Shown: in pieces, positions 12,134-25,900 of the stretch
Position numbering within the stretch: the first letter of the stretch is position 1
Layout: each line of letters starts with the position of its first letter
NCBI GenBank assembly: GCA_032716605.1
Contig: CM064518.1
Span: 41,254,288-41,318,287, forward strand
Source: Paralithodes platypus
Taxonomy: Eukaryota > Arthropoda > Malacostraca > Decapoda > Lithodidae
Length of the DNA: 64,000 nt
Direction: 5' to 3'
Translations under genes and position numbers: made by a program
The notes under the pieces: model-generated
What the model was told of the DNA's origin: nothing
The model's input: only the letters and a program-made list of their open reading frames with translations
Databases searched by the model: none

Positions 12134-13240
12134 CTGGGTGGCCTGGGTAACCAATCTACATCAACCATGGCAAGTAAAGGGTTAAGAGTTAACATAAATA
12201 AAACCAAGGTTTTACAGTGATTTAGGGCTAGGAAAGGTAGAAAAAGTTATGCATACCCATGCGCAGTATGCAGAAAAGGGGTGGGCGCGAATTCAATGCA
12301 GTGTAGCGTCTTCCGCAGCTGGGTACATCACAGGAAGTAACACTGCACTGAATAAAGGGACCTCTACCACGGAAGAAGTCCGAAATTGAAAAATTTGTAT
12401 GCGTAGTATGCAGAGGCAAGCTTGTATTTAATGACCGGCTCGAGAGTGTCAACTTTAGCAACGAGGCACTGAAGATGGTGGACAAGTTTTGCTACTTGGG
12501 TGATATTATCTCTGCCGGTGGTGGGGCTGAGGTCGCCACTATAGCCAGAAAAAGATGCGGCTGGGGAAAGTTTAGAGAACTTTTGCCACTACTCACCATG
12601 AGAAGACTCCCTCTCCCCTTGAACGGAAAGGTATACGCTTCATGCGTTAGAAGCGCAATGACATATGCTTCAGAAACGTGGTCTTTCAAAGCGGATGATA
12701 TCAACAGAATGGAACGCAATAAGATGAGAATGGTGAGATGGGTGTGTGGTGCCAAACTGCAAGATGGGATATCAAGCGAGGAGCTAAGGAGAAGGTTAGG
12801 TATCAAGAGACTGTATCAGTGATGTGATGCGTACTAGCAGGCTTGGATGATTTGGACATGTGGAGGGGATGGATGAACAAGGCTGGGTGAAGAGATGCAA
12901 GTCCATGAATGTGGAGGGAGCTGCACCTATGGGCGGACCAGGGAAGATGTGGGATATGATTTTGCGGTTTGATCTTCAATCAAAGATGAATGATAAATGA
13001 TGAGAGGATGAATGAACAAGGCTGGGTGAAGATATGCATTCCCTGAATGTGGAGAGAGCTGCACCTATGGGCGGACCAAGGAAGACATGTGATCGGATTT
13101 TGCGGTCTGATCATAAATCAAAGAACCTGAGGCAGCTCTTTAACAGGGTTGCCTGGAGCGCCGCCATTAGGACGTGAGACCAGAACTGCGTTTTGTGTGG
13201 AGCAGTCAGTCTTTAAATTTGTGTATGTACGTACTGTACG
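12134..13240 (+). mobile_element. LINE family 3 copy, 3' region, degenerate
   Basis: Frames read VNINKTKVL, a zinc-finger-like C-R-K-G-V-G...Q-C...W-V-H segment, then [50 protein letters not shown]. Several stops and shifts, and a partial duplication of the 3' end (12985-13145). It sits inside LINE 5 sequence. Confidence 0.8.
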
Positions 13241-14160
13241 TATAACCACTGCTTCAATCACTGCCTCCCTTCCATCTCTTACATTTAGCAAAGATTCAAA
13301 ATACTCAGCATACCTTTTCCTCACTTGCATTACTTCCACTAGTATCTTTCACCGACTATTCTCTCTTTTGTCCTCCTTTCCTTACTCTATTTACCTCCTT
13401 CCCGAACATCTTCTTTCGTTCTTCAAAATTCTCACTCAATCATTGACCCCACCTTTCATTTGCATTTTTCTTCGCTTCTCTAAGCTTCCGTTTTGACTCT
13501 CTTTTTCTCCTTGTACTGCTCCCATACATCAACACTACCTTCCTGTAAAACCCTCTCAAACCACTATATCTTCTCCTCAACTGCCTTTCTCACCATATCA
13601 TTCCACCCCTCGCTATTAAACACATAATAGAAGACTGCATTATACACAATCACTTACGCCAACAACATAATCTAAACTCCTTGAGAGCCATGTGGGAAAG
13701 CCCAATCGTGGCGATGACCTTCCTTAGGGACTCGGGTCTGTTCAGCCAGGCATCCTAGGGAGCGACAACAACCCCTCGCTTCCTTCCCTGATACCTCTGC
13801 CTCCATTCCTTTTACCACATACTTCCTCTGCACTTGCTTTCACTCCTTCCTTAAACTGTTTCCATTCGTCCTCTACTTCTCTCTCTCACTTCCATCCACT
13901 TTTCATTTAGTCTTTCCTTGTACTCACTCTCTTTTGTACTTCTCTCTAACTCACTAACTTTTATTTCCTCTCTTACTTCATGCTTGTCTCGCATTCTCCT
14001 GTAACTCCTAACTCTCAGCTTTCCCTCCACCAGGTAATGATCCGACATACCCTCCGCCTCACCTCTCAGCACATTCACATCCAGCAGTCTACACAATCTT
14101 TTCCTGTCACCAACACATAATCCATCAATACCTTCTCTACAATCACTCCCCTCACAAGTC
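13240..14160 (-). mobile_element. LINE family 5, endonuclease/linker part, degenerate
   Basis: Minus-strand reading gives RKRYAEYFESLLNVRDGREA and, further 5', LLDVNVLRGEAEGMSDHYLV, typical of RTE-like LINEs between endonuclease and RT. Interrupted by a LINE 2 tail at 13615-13770. Confidence 0.75.
13605..13780 (+). mobile_element. 156-bp LINE family 2 tail with 10-bp target duplication
   Basis: Matches the last part of LINE 2 (CACATAATAGAAGACTGCAT, GAGAGCCATGTGGGAAAGCC, ending GAGCGACAACAA). Direct repeats ACCCCTCGCT at 13605-13614 and 13771-13780. A severely 5'-truncated insertion. Confidence 0.88.
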
Positions 14161-14929
14161 TATGCCATGTGTACTTGTGTATACTTCTTTTTTTGAAGAA
14201 CGTATTACCTACACTCATTCTACACTCTCACATACACCAATCAGTCTTTCTCCACTCTCGTTGAGCGTGATTCCCATTAATCCTCCTGGACTATGGCCAT
14301 ATCTCATGAATGCAGGCTCTATGTACATATCAGACCAAATACCTTTCCATAGACCCGATCAGTGACGCATCATGTGCTCTCCCTTCACAAATCTTACCAG
14401 TATGTCTGCAGATCTAATATAATACAGTCCATATCTAGCGTAGTTCATGTGTCCCGCAGCATAGAAGTATGGAAGCATTATATCAAACAGCAAGATGTAA
14501 ATCTCATTCAGTTCTTTTCTCAACCCCAATGAACAGCATCATGATGAAAACAAGTTTGATCAGGCAATCCAGCCAGAGCTTTGTCGTCTTACTCTACTGT
14601 GCTTTTTTCTCAAGCTCAATCATTAAATCATCATAATTCTCTACTTCTTGGATCACATCTCATGATAACTCTTTACTCCTAAGCCTAAGTGCTTGAACAT
14701 TGCGAAGGAACTTTTTGCCTGTAAGTACCACATCTGAATGCTCCCTTCATGATCTCCTCAAGCCCACTATTTGACACTAGCATTCAAACACAGCACACAT
14801 TGCCTTCACCACTCTTGGTTAAAACAAAAACAAATAATAAAATATAACATAGAATTGGGTATGGGTAGCAGAGGACACCAACCCTCACTCTGATATATCC
14901 AGCCCAACACAACAATATGGGGTTTATTA
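14161..14929. other. degenerate repeat-derived intergenic stretch
   Basis: The first 300 bases look like continuing, heavily decayed LINE 5 endonuclease sequence on the minus strand. The rest has no recognisable content. Confidence 0.4.
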
Positions 14930-16929
14930 CATACTCAATAACTTGTATATGTATGGTATATTTACAAGTATATATACAAAGATATTATTGTACTGGAAAA
15001 AAATATGATTAAACTTTATATATGGAACCACCTGTGATACTGCAGTAGTTAAGGGCAATATCCAGGCATCCAAAATATTCAAATATTACAGCGACCATCT
15101 ACAGTACCAGTACCATATTTTGTCATTTTAATTTAGTGTACTGTACATCATATTGTCAATAATGTAAAATTAGATTAACTTCAATTTACTTATAAATACA
15201 TTTTATACAATATTGTTCTGTACATACTTAAAAGGCATAATACATATTGTACAACAATTAATATTGCACATATTATTCTTCTAACTGATATTCAGTGATG
15301 TGATGTGTAGGCCTACTGTGCGTTTTTTTATTAATGTAAGATCTTTATAAGCATACTGGTTACACTACAATATCCATTGTACACTACAAGCATTCATTTA
15401 ATATGGCCACATAATTGAGATCATTACCTATTTTATTAGGAAAACCTAGTACTGTACTGTATTTCAAAATAACAATTCATACCATTAGCATTCAGAGTTA
15501 AGCTAATACAGTTTTTTTTTTTTATAAATAACAGATATGTCTATGTACATTAACATTTACAAAACTGCAACATATTACAAATGTCTTTAACTTATAAGTA
15601 AACACATCCATACAACACACAGCAACAAAAAATACAGACATCCAAAGAGGCATTTGATTGCCTCTATTAACCAGTACTAAGGAGGGCTTACACAAGCAGT
15701 TTTTCCTGCAACATACTTCCGTAACTCTGATCTGGCAGCTTCTGAAATATATTTTAATATTAATTTAGTTATCTACAATAACTTACTATCAGCCTAGTTG
15801 CTGCTCCCCGTAGCAAAATAGTCTCAGAAGGTTGCCAAAACATTGTTAATGAAAAGTTGCTGGAAAATATCCTGGTGTAAATCTGCCTTTACATCAACTA
15901 TCCGACACTTCTCACACACAGAACACTTCAGGTTTGCATTATGGACGATCTTCAAAAACTGCCCCAGACCTATAACCACAACCTCAATTACTGGGACCAG
16001 TCAGGGCATTTATGCTATTAATTGGAGGGCACAAAATTCTGCTTTACTCTTGCTATTGCCAAACAATTTTATTCAGCTTAAAAAGGACATCTAATAATCA
16101 AAAGGTTGTATGTAGATTGTGACAATTAACCCTTTAGCTGACAAATTACTCATAGACTAATTACTATTATCTGGAGGTAGCTAGAATACAACAGAAGTTG
16201 ACATCATCTGATTGAAGGTACTTGTATATGTGGTATTAATCCAATTATTAAACAGCAGGAATATTTGAGATTCAATAAACAAGAAGTTTGTATATATATC
16301 GTCACTGCTAAACATAAATTGATAATAACATACACACTACTTTAATATATTTAGTCTTTGCTATGCTGGTAGTTTTAAATAACTGCTTCTCTCTAAGCTG
16401 CTTATTACAGTGGACAAAAAAGTACTGGTGCATTACTTTTCTTGGTAACTATTGGTGATACTCTTAACATGATGATAATATAGAAACAATTCTGGGTTTC
16501 ATTTTGTACATGTGGTCAAAAAAGAGGACATACCATTTAACCATCAATGTTTTATGCAAAGGTGAATACTCATACAATAGCTACCTCGTACAGTAGAAGT
16601 CTTTCATGAATCAATAGATATTCCACACACAACATAAACAATTTGACTAATGCTATTTACCGCACCTCATATGGGTGTCTTTCCTCTTACTGTGATTCTT
16701 TTTCCAGGTTCGTATTGTCAACTTTTCCTCTTCTCTTGTAGCCCTGACTTTCATCTACAGTACCTAGATGTGTTTGCAATCCAGGTACTTCAGGTATCTT
16801 AAACCCATTCTATAACTCCTTAACAAAATTATGACTTTCTTCTAAGTCTTTTAAGTTTTCACTAAATTCTGTGTGGTGTTTCCCGGGTGTGGCGGCTCAG
16901 GATGTGGGGGCCTGGGAGCGTCCTTGATG
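14930..16929 (-). other. candidate 3' UTR of stan
   Basis: AT-rich, mostly non-repetitive sequence after the exon 32 stop. It reads without recognisable coding or transposon similarity down to about 14900, where degenerate LINE sequence starts. AATAAA hexamers on the minus strand occur at plus 14933-14938 and near 15431. The true cleavage site cannot be read from sequence; the UTR could be much shorter. Confidence 0.35.
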
Positions 16930-16957
16930 TCAGACGGTGGTTTCAGTGCTGTCTCTA
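16930..16957 (-). CDS. stan: stan exon 32: tiny last exon encoding a class I PDZ ligand
   Basis: From the phase-2 donor of exon 31, the single base T completes Asp. The exon then encodes R-D-S-T-E-T-T-V followed by TGA at 16930-16932. The acceptor CCTTGCAG has a pyrimidine stretch, and a branch-point-like ACTAATAAC sits about 20 bases upstream. C-terminal E-T-T-V fits [ST]-x-V, the class I PDZ-binding motif. From memory, Drosophila Flamingo isoforms have been reported to differ by such a motif. The exon is inferred from splice sites, phase and the motif only; no transcript evidence. Confidence 0.72.
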
Positions 16958-19900
16958 CTGCAAGGAAACACAGTTATTAGTTGCATGGATAAGAAATGAT
17001 GGAGTATAAGCACTCACTACACTCTGGTCATCTTCACCGGGCGAGATATTGTCTCATCCCTATCTTGATAAATGACCCGTGACGAGTTAAATAATGGAAT
17101 ACAGTACTGTACATTTTTTTTTTTTTTTTTTTTTTTTTGAACGATTAGTTTAACCAGACTACTGAGTCACTGCAAGAGACTCTCATAGGGCTAGCCTTAG
17201 CTCACACTAAGGACAGTACATCACTAATTGACACATTCATTATGAAAACAAACTATTAATTAATATCAAGCACAGATGTAGTAGTTTCGCATTCTGGAAT
17301 TAACTGTTAGGAAATCAGCTGCTTGCAGTTAATATATCTAGCCTGGATCAGATGAACGGGTAATAGGCACACCATTAACAACACTAAACCCAACACTGCA
17401 TTAATGCCTCCACTTGTTATTTATAAAAGATACTACACTATTCTGATTCTGAAATGTTTCCTGTATCTATTAATATTAACATGGTAATGTACGATGTTGA
17501 TTATGGATACAGTATATTAATTGCGGATTTAAAAAATCCAGGCAACTGTCATGCAGTATTAAATTTAGTGTTTACATAAAACAAATTCACTCATAGTAAC
17601 TCTTGCAAAAATATACAGTAACCCTTTTATATGATAGTCAAAAGTTCTTATATAATCCTTGACTGACCATGGATCTAAATAGAAAGTCCTAGAATTTGAA
17701 TACCAGTGGTCAGTTAAGGAGTCTAAAGGTGAATGTACAAGAGGCCTTATTCCCGCGGATTTTGATTCACAACTTTATTCTGGCAACATTAGGAGACTAC
17801 TCTACACTGGTATCAGATACTAGACTGAAGGCAGATTATCTTAGATGAAAGAATTCTATAGAATTATAATTCAGAAACTACCAGATCCCAGCTGCAGAAA
17901 AAAAGTTGTGCTAAAAACACTGGCGTAAGTCCACCTTGAGGGCAATACAGTATAATGAGGAAACTTTTCATTTTATTGGGGCTATTAGTAAATAATTTCA
18001 TTAAGTTTAGGAATATCCAATAGGAGTTGAAAGGTTAATGGATTTTTTTTTTACAGGTCTTTGATTTCTATAGGTCATTGCTAAACTGAATTAAATCGTG
18101 TCAAAGGTGTTAAACATGGGAAGGGGTGCACTCTCCCCTTCTCACACAAAAATAACAAGGAAAGGGAAGAGTTACCCCTTCCCTTCAATAAGGCTTGCCT
18201 GAACTCTATTTATTACAATGACTGAAAAACATAAATTAATAGTATTTATGGTTTACAGTACAGTACTGTACTTATATTTTATTTTGAGACCAATCAATGA
18301 AGTTATCACTAACAGTTGATGTAACCTGGTCTGCAAGAAAACAAAATTATAAAAAGGTGCAAAAGTAATAAATGAATACCGGTATGTACTCAATACTTTC
18401 TATCAGGTAATATTATAAATATCTAAGCCTGAACAATCATCTGGTTCTGAAATAAAGTATATTGTAAATCAAAATAAAATACTACAGTAGTAGGCTATCC
18501 ACAATCAAAGTATTTCACATACTGTAATGATAAAAATATAATTTACAGTAACCACAGAAAGGCTTGAATAATGTTTTTGCTTCAATAATGAAATGTACAG
18601 TATAGTCCTTCAGTATTTATCAACTTCAATACAAAAAGCTCATCTTTATTTATTCAAATTAGTCTCAATCTTTTTCCTTCCTTCTATCAATTGCTTGTCC
18701 TTCATTATTCCATTTAGGATCATTAAATAGTTCTTTAGAATCTTTGAATAAGTGAGTAATGTGAGCACTATTGAATCAGCTGATGTGGAGAAATGGAGAT
18801 TATGGCTTATACACAAGCTTTATAATCATTTAAGAACTTCATGACTGGCTACATACTGATAAAAATAAACCATTCCCAATTCAGTACTACACCATAATTC
18901 AATGGAACTACTAAACTGTGTTCAATGCCTACTGTACAGTGATCCACAACATTGATTAGGTAGAACCAGTCTGATGTGATCCCAAATGACTCATTTAGAG
19001 TTCATTTATTACAGAACAAAATGTTCAGCATCTTTTTCCCCCTTCTGACTGATGTCTTTCCTTGCTCCAAGACAATAATAATAGAAGAAAATTATAGTGC
19101 ACCTCGCTTCCGTACAATGGCTCCATTGGGGACGTACACCTGAATCGTCGATGAAAAATAAAGCCATTCAAGATGCACTTCATTTTGCTTCCATAGTACA
19201 GACCTCCCCAGTCAGTCTTTGGGAAGCTCACCAAGCTAATATGGTACAATATCTTTAAGTTACAGGTCACGCTAAAAATAGTCTTTTCGGAAGGTCTGTG
19301 TGAGTCTCAAACACCGCATCAGTTGTATATTTTGGTCACAAGAGTGCCTTCTGTGAAAGTCCTGAAATGTGTCCATCAATAACATGTCAATGAGTGGACC
19401 ACTGTACTGCATATTTTAAATATGACTCAACTAATGGCTACTGTAGTACTATAGGATGATGACACAATATGGATATTATACTGTATATGCCTAATATATG
19501 TAACTCAGATCAATGCTGCCATAGTCATAAATGTTTCTGAAAATCTATGATGCAAATCTGCTCTTGTTCATTCATTATTATGAATAACATCCACAAAATA
19601 TTATAAGTTCTAGATCAAGGTCAGGCAAAGGTATTTATGAAAAATGGTGCGCTTCATGCTTGGAGAAATAAAAGAAATAAACGGATATGAAAGGATTCTG
19701 AAGAATGCTGGAATTCTTATTTGTTTTTAAAGTTGACATATTGTACATCGGTATCTACGCTATAGCCAATGTGTCACTATAGAATAATTTATAACACGCA
19801 CTATCTTTAAGTCTAATAATTATTTCTTTACTTCCAGTAAAGAATGGGTTTTATACAGTAAGTTTTCCTGCTCAATTTTGACACAAATATTTACATTACG

Positions 19901-22900
19901 TATTACAGAATTCTAGCTTAAATATATTTTTCATGCTAAAATTTAGTGCCTAAGCATTCTAGTATCGAAAGGCTTACTCATTTAAATGATACACTGCACA
20001 AAATATGCTTAGACATTATTAATATGATAAATGTATAGCTTTAGATGAGGTAACCTTCGATAAGTTTTTGTTCTTACCAAGTTACCTTAATTATCCCTAT
20101 GGATGGCAAGGAAAGCAAAACGCACTTTAATAACATGTTAAAGAATAAATTATACTACAGCTTTCTGAAATTCTAAACCATTTGTATATATAAGTAAATT
20201 TTGCTTCAAAATTTATAACAATATAATGTGATATATCAAACATGACTTTAAGATTAAAATAATGACATGAACGTGCCATGAGCATATTTTAACCTACAAA
20301 CCAAATCATACGGTATCCAACCCGACCAACCAAAACCCACAAGCAATACAGCAAAAGCTATGTAAAGTTGTCTAAAGAAACATTCCTGCAAGATTCAAGT
20401 GCTGTAGTCTGCATTGGATGGGGCAATAAAATATATGTAGTGAAAAAGCGAATCCTTCATCATTATCATTATCTGCAGCTCATATCAAACTGCATGATGA
20501 ATTAATGAAAGAACTATATTTTTACAGCTTACTGATCCAAGCTGATTCATAAACTTTTATTTATTTATATATTTTTATATTGTTTTTTTGTTTTGTTTTT
20601 TGTTAATAAGTAGCCTAGTTTAACCAGACCATCAATTGAGATTCCAGCCTATGTTCATCACTATGGTGGCTGAGTCTGCATAGCAAGGTCTCGTGAGAAG
20701 CACTACAAGGGCACATATAAAGGCACTGTGCTATTGAAGTGGCTGTGTTTGTAAATGTACAGTATAAGAGTAACCAGAGAAATCAGCTTCCTCATGCTGA
20801 TTGGGTGACCTATGATACTGTCTTGATAGCGTAATGCATAAATGCGTGAACATTCGGTGTGAGTATCCTAGGTTCGAGTCCTTGGAGTGCCACATGTATT
20901 TGTTGATTTCATTAATTGAGTTTAAAAGTAAAGTTGGTTGGTGAAAAAATATGAATTGGTCTATAACATCCCTCATGAAACCAGAGTTTAGGAGGCCATA
21001 TGTATGAGAGTTCAAGAACTTCACTCCGCAAGGCACCAATCAGGGCCTATGTACAATATACCAGTACCGTAAGTATGCCATTCTTACTAGGTAGACTTGT
21101 AATTACTGTATATACTCCTTAGTGTATCTTAAACAAATAATATACTAATTAATTTTATAGCTATGAGACAGTGCTAAAATTGGTATGAATATGGTTTGGT
21201 TTGAAGGAAACAAATATTACAGTACGGTACTTAAATAAAAAAAAATATAGTTCTCATTTTAAAACCCTCAAATCATATAGCATAAGTTTGGTAGCAATGA
21301 GACAAGAGTAGGATAAAAATTATATAGCTTGGATGGCCTGCTTCAATCATTATAATAAAGAAAACCCTTACACTAGCAAAAACACCACTGGCAATCTTAC
21401 TCGGAGTCAGAAATCCCAAGAGTGATAGCGGAGATCTTGTGCGAGGCCAGGAGAGAGGGCGGAAGGGAAGGGGGAGGCGAGGGTGGAGAGGGTTCAGAGG
21501 GGGAGATGTTGAGGTTGTTTACTTCCATCATGTGTTTCCCGCCGACCATGGGTGCCGGTAGGGGCTCGGGGCTTGGGTCTGTTGGCGGGGGGAGCAACGG
21601 GGGTCAGCGAAGACAGAGCACCATCACACCCAGGTACAGTAACCCATCATTTATCCAACAAATTTCAGGGAACCAAAAAAGTTCCCAATGCAGTAATTTT
21701 TACTCATAGTTGTGTAATATGTTAATAAGTCTTAAGTAGATGGGCAATTACATAATAATATGAGATAGAAACTTTTGAAATAGTGATAGACAACTATTTT
21801 GGATAAATGAAGTTCTATTGTATGGATGAAGTATTACAAGCTTGCTGGAACACTTTGTAGACTATACCCAGAGATAAATATCATACCAGCACTATAGATT
21901 CTATTAAAAGACAAATGCCTGGGACACAGACAAAACAGAGTAGGGTAAGGTAAAGGGTGAATAAGGATTCTTGATGCAAAAACAAATGGCCTAAAAACCA
22001 TGCTTAAATTTATATAACGTTAATTTTAAATTGATTAATAAAACTGAAAATCATTACTAATAATTCAAATAAATATAGTATTCTGCAACTTTAAATTAAT
22101 AATGTACTGATAACGATTATTGAAACAAAGTACTGTACAGTATATGCAAAAGGGATTAATATTATTAACAAATAATATTAAAGAAACATTTAAAGCAGCA
22201 AACATTTATATTGAAACATTAATTGTAAGATTACTATTATAAATACTATAATACTTAGTAAAGAAATTTAACTACTACTAAGTTATAGCACAAGCTTTAT
22301 ATATGCTTGCTTGAAAATCAAATACATGACCATTGTAAAGATGAGAAAGAAGTAATCCCATAGGCAAAGAATAGCAATTTAAAACATGCAAATCCACAGG
22401 TGACCGGACAACTTAATCAGTAGACCTTTATTAACCAGTAGTTCTCACTCAGTGCAAATTCAATCAATACTTGTAGGCTTGATTAGATTAGGCACTGGTT
22501 TAGTTGGCCCTGGTTGATTTGACATTGGTTGAGATCAACTGGTTGAAAAGATCCACTGGTTGAGTTATCTGGGATCCATACCCACAAGTTCAATCAACAG
22601 TCCCACCCACCTTCCTCTAGATTATGAAGAAAACGCTTTTGGCTCTGCGGGGTGTAGACTTGTTGGTTGTGATGAAGGTATAGCGGGTTGGGTGGAGAAT
22701 ACCGCCTCCTCTCTCCACCACCACCACCACCGCTCTCTATACTTGACCGAGACTCCGCCCTCGCCACCATGTTCTCTGGGGATATCCGCTGGGAGTATGG
22801 GTTTTCCTGGGAGTAGTTGTGGGGGGAGTGGATTTGGTCTGGGGAGAAGCGTTTTGACTCCCCCCGCACCGAGAAATGAGAGGGGTCTGGGGAGAAACGC

Positions 22901-25900
22901 TTGGATTCCCCCCGCACCGAAATCTGCGAGGGTTCCGGTGAGTATTTCCTGTTGTCTGGTGAGTATCTTCTAGTGTCGGGTGAGTATCTTCTAGTGTCGG
23001 GAGAGTATCTTCTGCTGTCTGGGGAGTAGCGCTTGGAGTCCAGGGTGGAGAATTTTTTGGTGTCTGGAGAATATTTGTGTTTGGTGCTGGGAGAGTAGGT
23101 GCCAAACTGGTTTTCAGCTGGCGAGTATCGCCGTGCCTAATAAAACAAACATACACAATATACCATATACTGTAACAGTATACCATATAACAGTATTTTA
23201 TCACAAATTAAATTTATAGATATGGGTTGGGGAATAGACAAAATTTGAATTAAGAGGAGTGATCAGATGATTATAAGAACATGAACTATGCTTTACATTT
23301 AGGTATGGTTATATCCCCAATTTAAAAAAATAAATAAATAAAATATACATTTTGCCAATCTAAGTAAAAAGTAAGATACGAGTGATATATACAAACACTG
23401 GCTTATTCTAAGATTACCAGGTAAGATTATCAGGTAATACCTGATTGATAGACTACAAAGTTACAAGAAGGAAGATTGACTAACCTGTTCAATATATCGT
23501 GAGAGAGCAGGTCTGGACTCGACCCTGAGGTTGTCTGGTTTGTCGGGCATCTCATTGTCGGAGGCAGTGGTGGTAGACAGACGCTCACTGGCCCACAGCG
23601 GAGATGTCACATTGTGCTCTGAAGTGTACAAAGTGTACATTGTAAAACTGAACTATTGCTACTTTTATCACTAGAAATTCTAGTCTCAAAATATATTAAC
23701 CCTTTCAGGCTCCTAAGATGCCACTTAGTATACATGTATAAAATTATCCTACTCTCACAATTAGCTCTCCAAAATTATTTTTCTGCCAATAAACTCGCTC
23801 AAAGACAACTGCATGGGTTGAAAAAAATAAACTAAAGGTTTCAAACCTCCCCTGATAGTCCCAAAGGGTTTTAAGTGTCCCAGAAAGACGCAGGTACGTC
23901 TTCACGTATATGAAAGGGTTAAGGTGAAAATTGCACCAAGTTTCAATTCTCTACATTTCATCACCAATTTTGTTTTAATATTTATCAATGGAAAATGCAA
24001 GTAGCCATATGAATTTTTAAGAATTCAATTTGTTTTTCAAACAGGTTTTTTAAATATTGAGAACACTCACATACCAAAAAGAAATTGGTGAATGATCTTA
24101 AGTTACTCTATACTTGCCCTAGTTCCAAATAGGCCTACAGTACATCTTGTATTACACATCATAGGCCTACACACTAAAATAGTTCCTGGGTGTACCTTTG
24201 ATAATGCCTGGATAAGCCGGAGGGAGGATGGATGACCAGTGAGTGGCATAGAGAGGGCGAATGTTGTGTAGTAGGGGAGAGCCTGTTACCCCTCCCTCCC
24301 TTTCCCCCATCAGGGGTGGGGGTGCCGGGGGGAGAGCCTCTGCCGTCGTGTCCAGGTCATAGATGTTGGGCTGGTAGCTTGAGGGTTTGGGGGGAACTGA
24401 GGAACAACAGAGAAACGCAAATTTAACAGTATCGTTAAGATATTAATTAAAATGTAAAACTTGCAAACTAAACAAACAATCCTCATCATAATCTCTAATC
24501 ATCTAATGAATAGCTTCCTTCTGGGAAATAATATCTAATAGATAGCTGTGGTAAATATGACACCAGTTTTCTTTCATGTGGAATATTAACAATAGAAACT
24601 ATTGCAGTATTTTTACTCCAAATTTACTAAATACTGTCACCAAATTAATAATCTTATATATTTAATTTAGGTCTAATCTTTTGTTTTTGTTTTTCCTTAA
24701 AGAGAAAGAGGAAAAATACAGTGACAGAGCTGTCAAATCAAACAGGTAATCCTTCTTTCATGTACAGTACTGACCTGGAGGTGGGTTAGCACGGCGATGT
24801 GCGACCCTGAGCGTGCCGTTGTGTGTGGTGGTGTCATCCTCATCACTGGAGTGAGACGAGGCCAGCTCCAGGGAGCGGTGGTCTAGGCTTAGCTCACTCT
24901 CACTCTCACTATCACGGCGCTTTGACGCTCTCCCAGCTGTACCTGACAAAATTACTCTCTAAATTCTCTGGAACACAGTTATGGGATATTCTAAAGACTT
25001 CTGATATACAGTACTACCACATTTACCACAAATTAAAAGGTCCCTTGATTCCCTTGCACCTTCAAAGGTGGAACATTGACACAAAAGTTCCTAAATTCAT
25101 TAATTTTGTAGTAACAGTAAAACTAATAATCAAGTTCATATATATTGCTAAAATACTGTACATATATAAATTCAAAGACCGTGTGCTCCACACGAAGTGA
25201 AGTTCCGATCTAACGTCCTAATGGTGGCGCTCCAGGCAGCCCTATTCAGAGATGTCTCGCTTGTCAAGTTATTTTAGTCAAGATCAGACCGTAAGATCTG
25301 ATCCCACATCTTTCTTGGTATGCCCCTTGCTGCAGTTCCCTCCACGTTCACAGACTTCCATCTTTTCACCCAACTTAGTTCATCCATCCTCTCTACACGT
25401 CCAAACCATCCAAACCTGCTAGTACGCATCTCATCCCTGATACTCTTGATACCTTACTGTCTCCTGAGCTCATCACTAGATATCCTATCTTGCAGTCTGG
25501 CCCCACACATCCATCTCACCATTCCCATCTCGTTACGTTCCATTCTATTGATATCATATTTGACAGTCCACATTTCTGAAGCATATATCATTGCACATCC
25601 AACACATGAAACGTACACCTTTCCCTTCAAGGGCAGAGGGAGTCTTCTCATGGTAAGTCAAGGCAGCAGTTCTCTGAACTTTCCCTAGCTGCTTTTAATT
25701 CTGGTGATAGTGGCGGCCACAGGCAGAGATGGTATCTCTCAAGTAAGAAAACTTGTCCACCATCTCCAGTGACTCATTGCCAAAGTTAACAGTCTTGAGC
25801 CGCTCATTGAACACATTGCTCACCTATACATACTATGCATACAAATTTCTCAAATTCGGACTTCTTCGTTGGCAGAGGTCCCTTTATTCTATCTAGTACT

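Noticed and set aside
22560..22973. 137-codon plus frame rich in Ser/Pro/Gly
   Set aside because: Opposite strand of stan exon 30; the repeat bias of the exon makes all frames look open.
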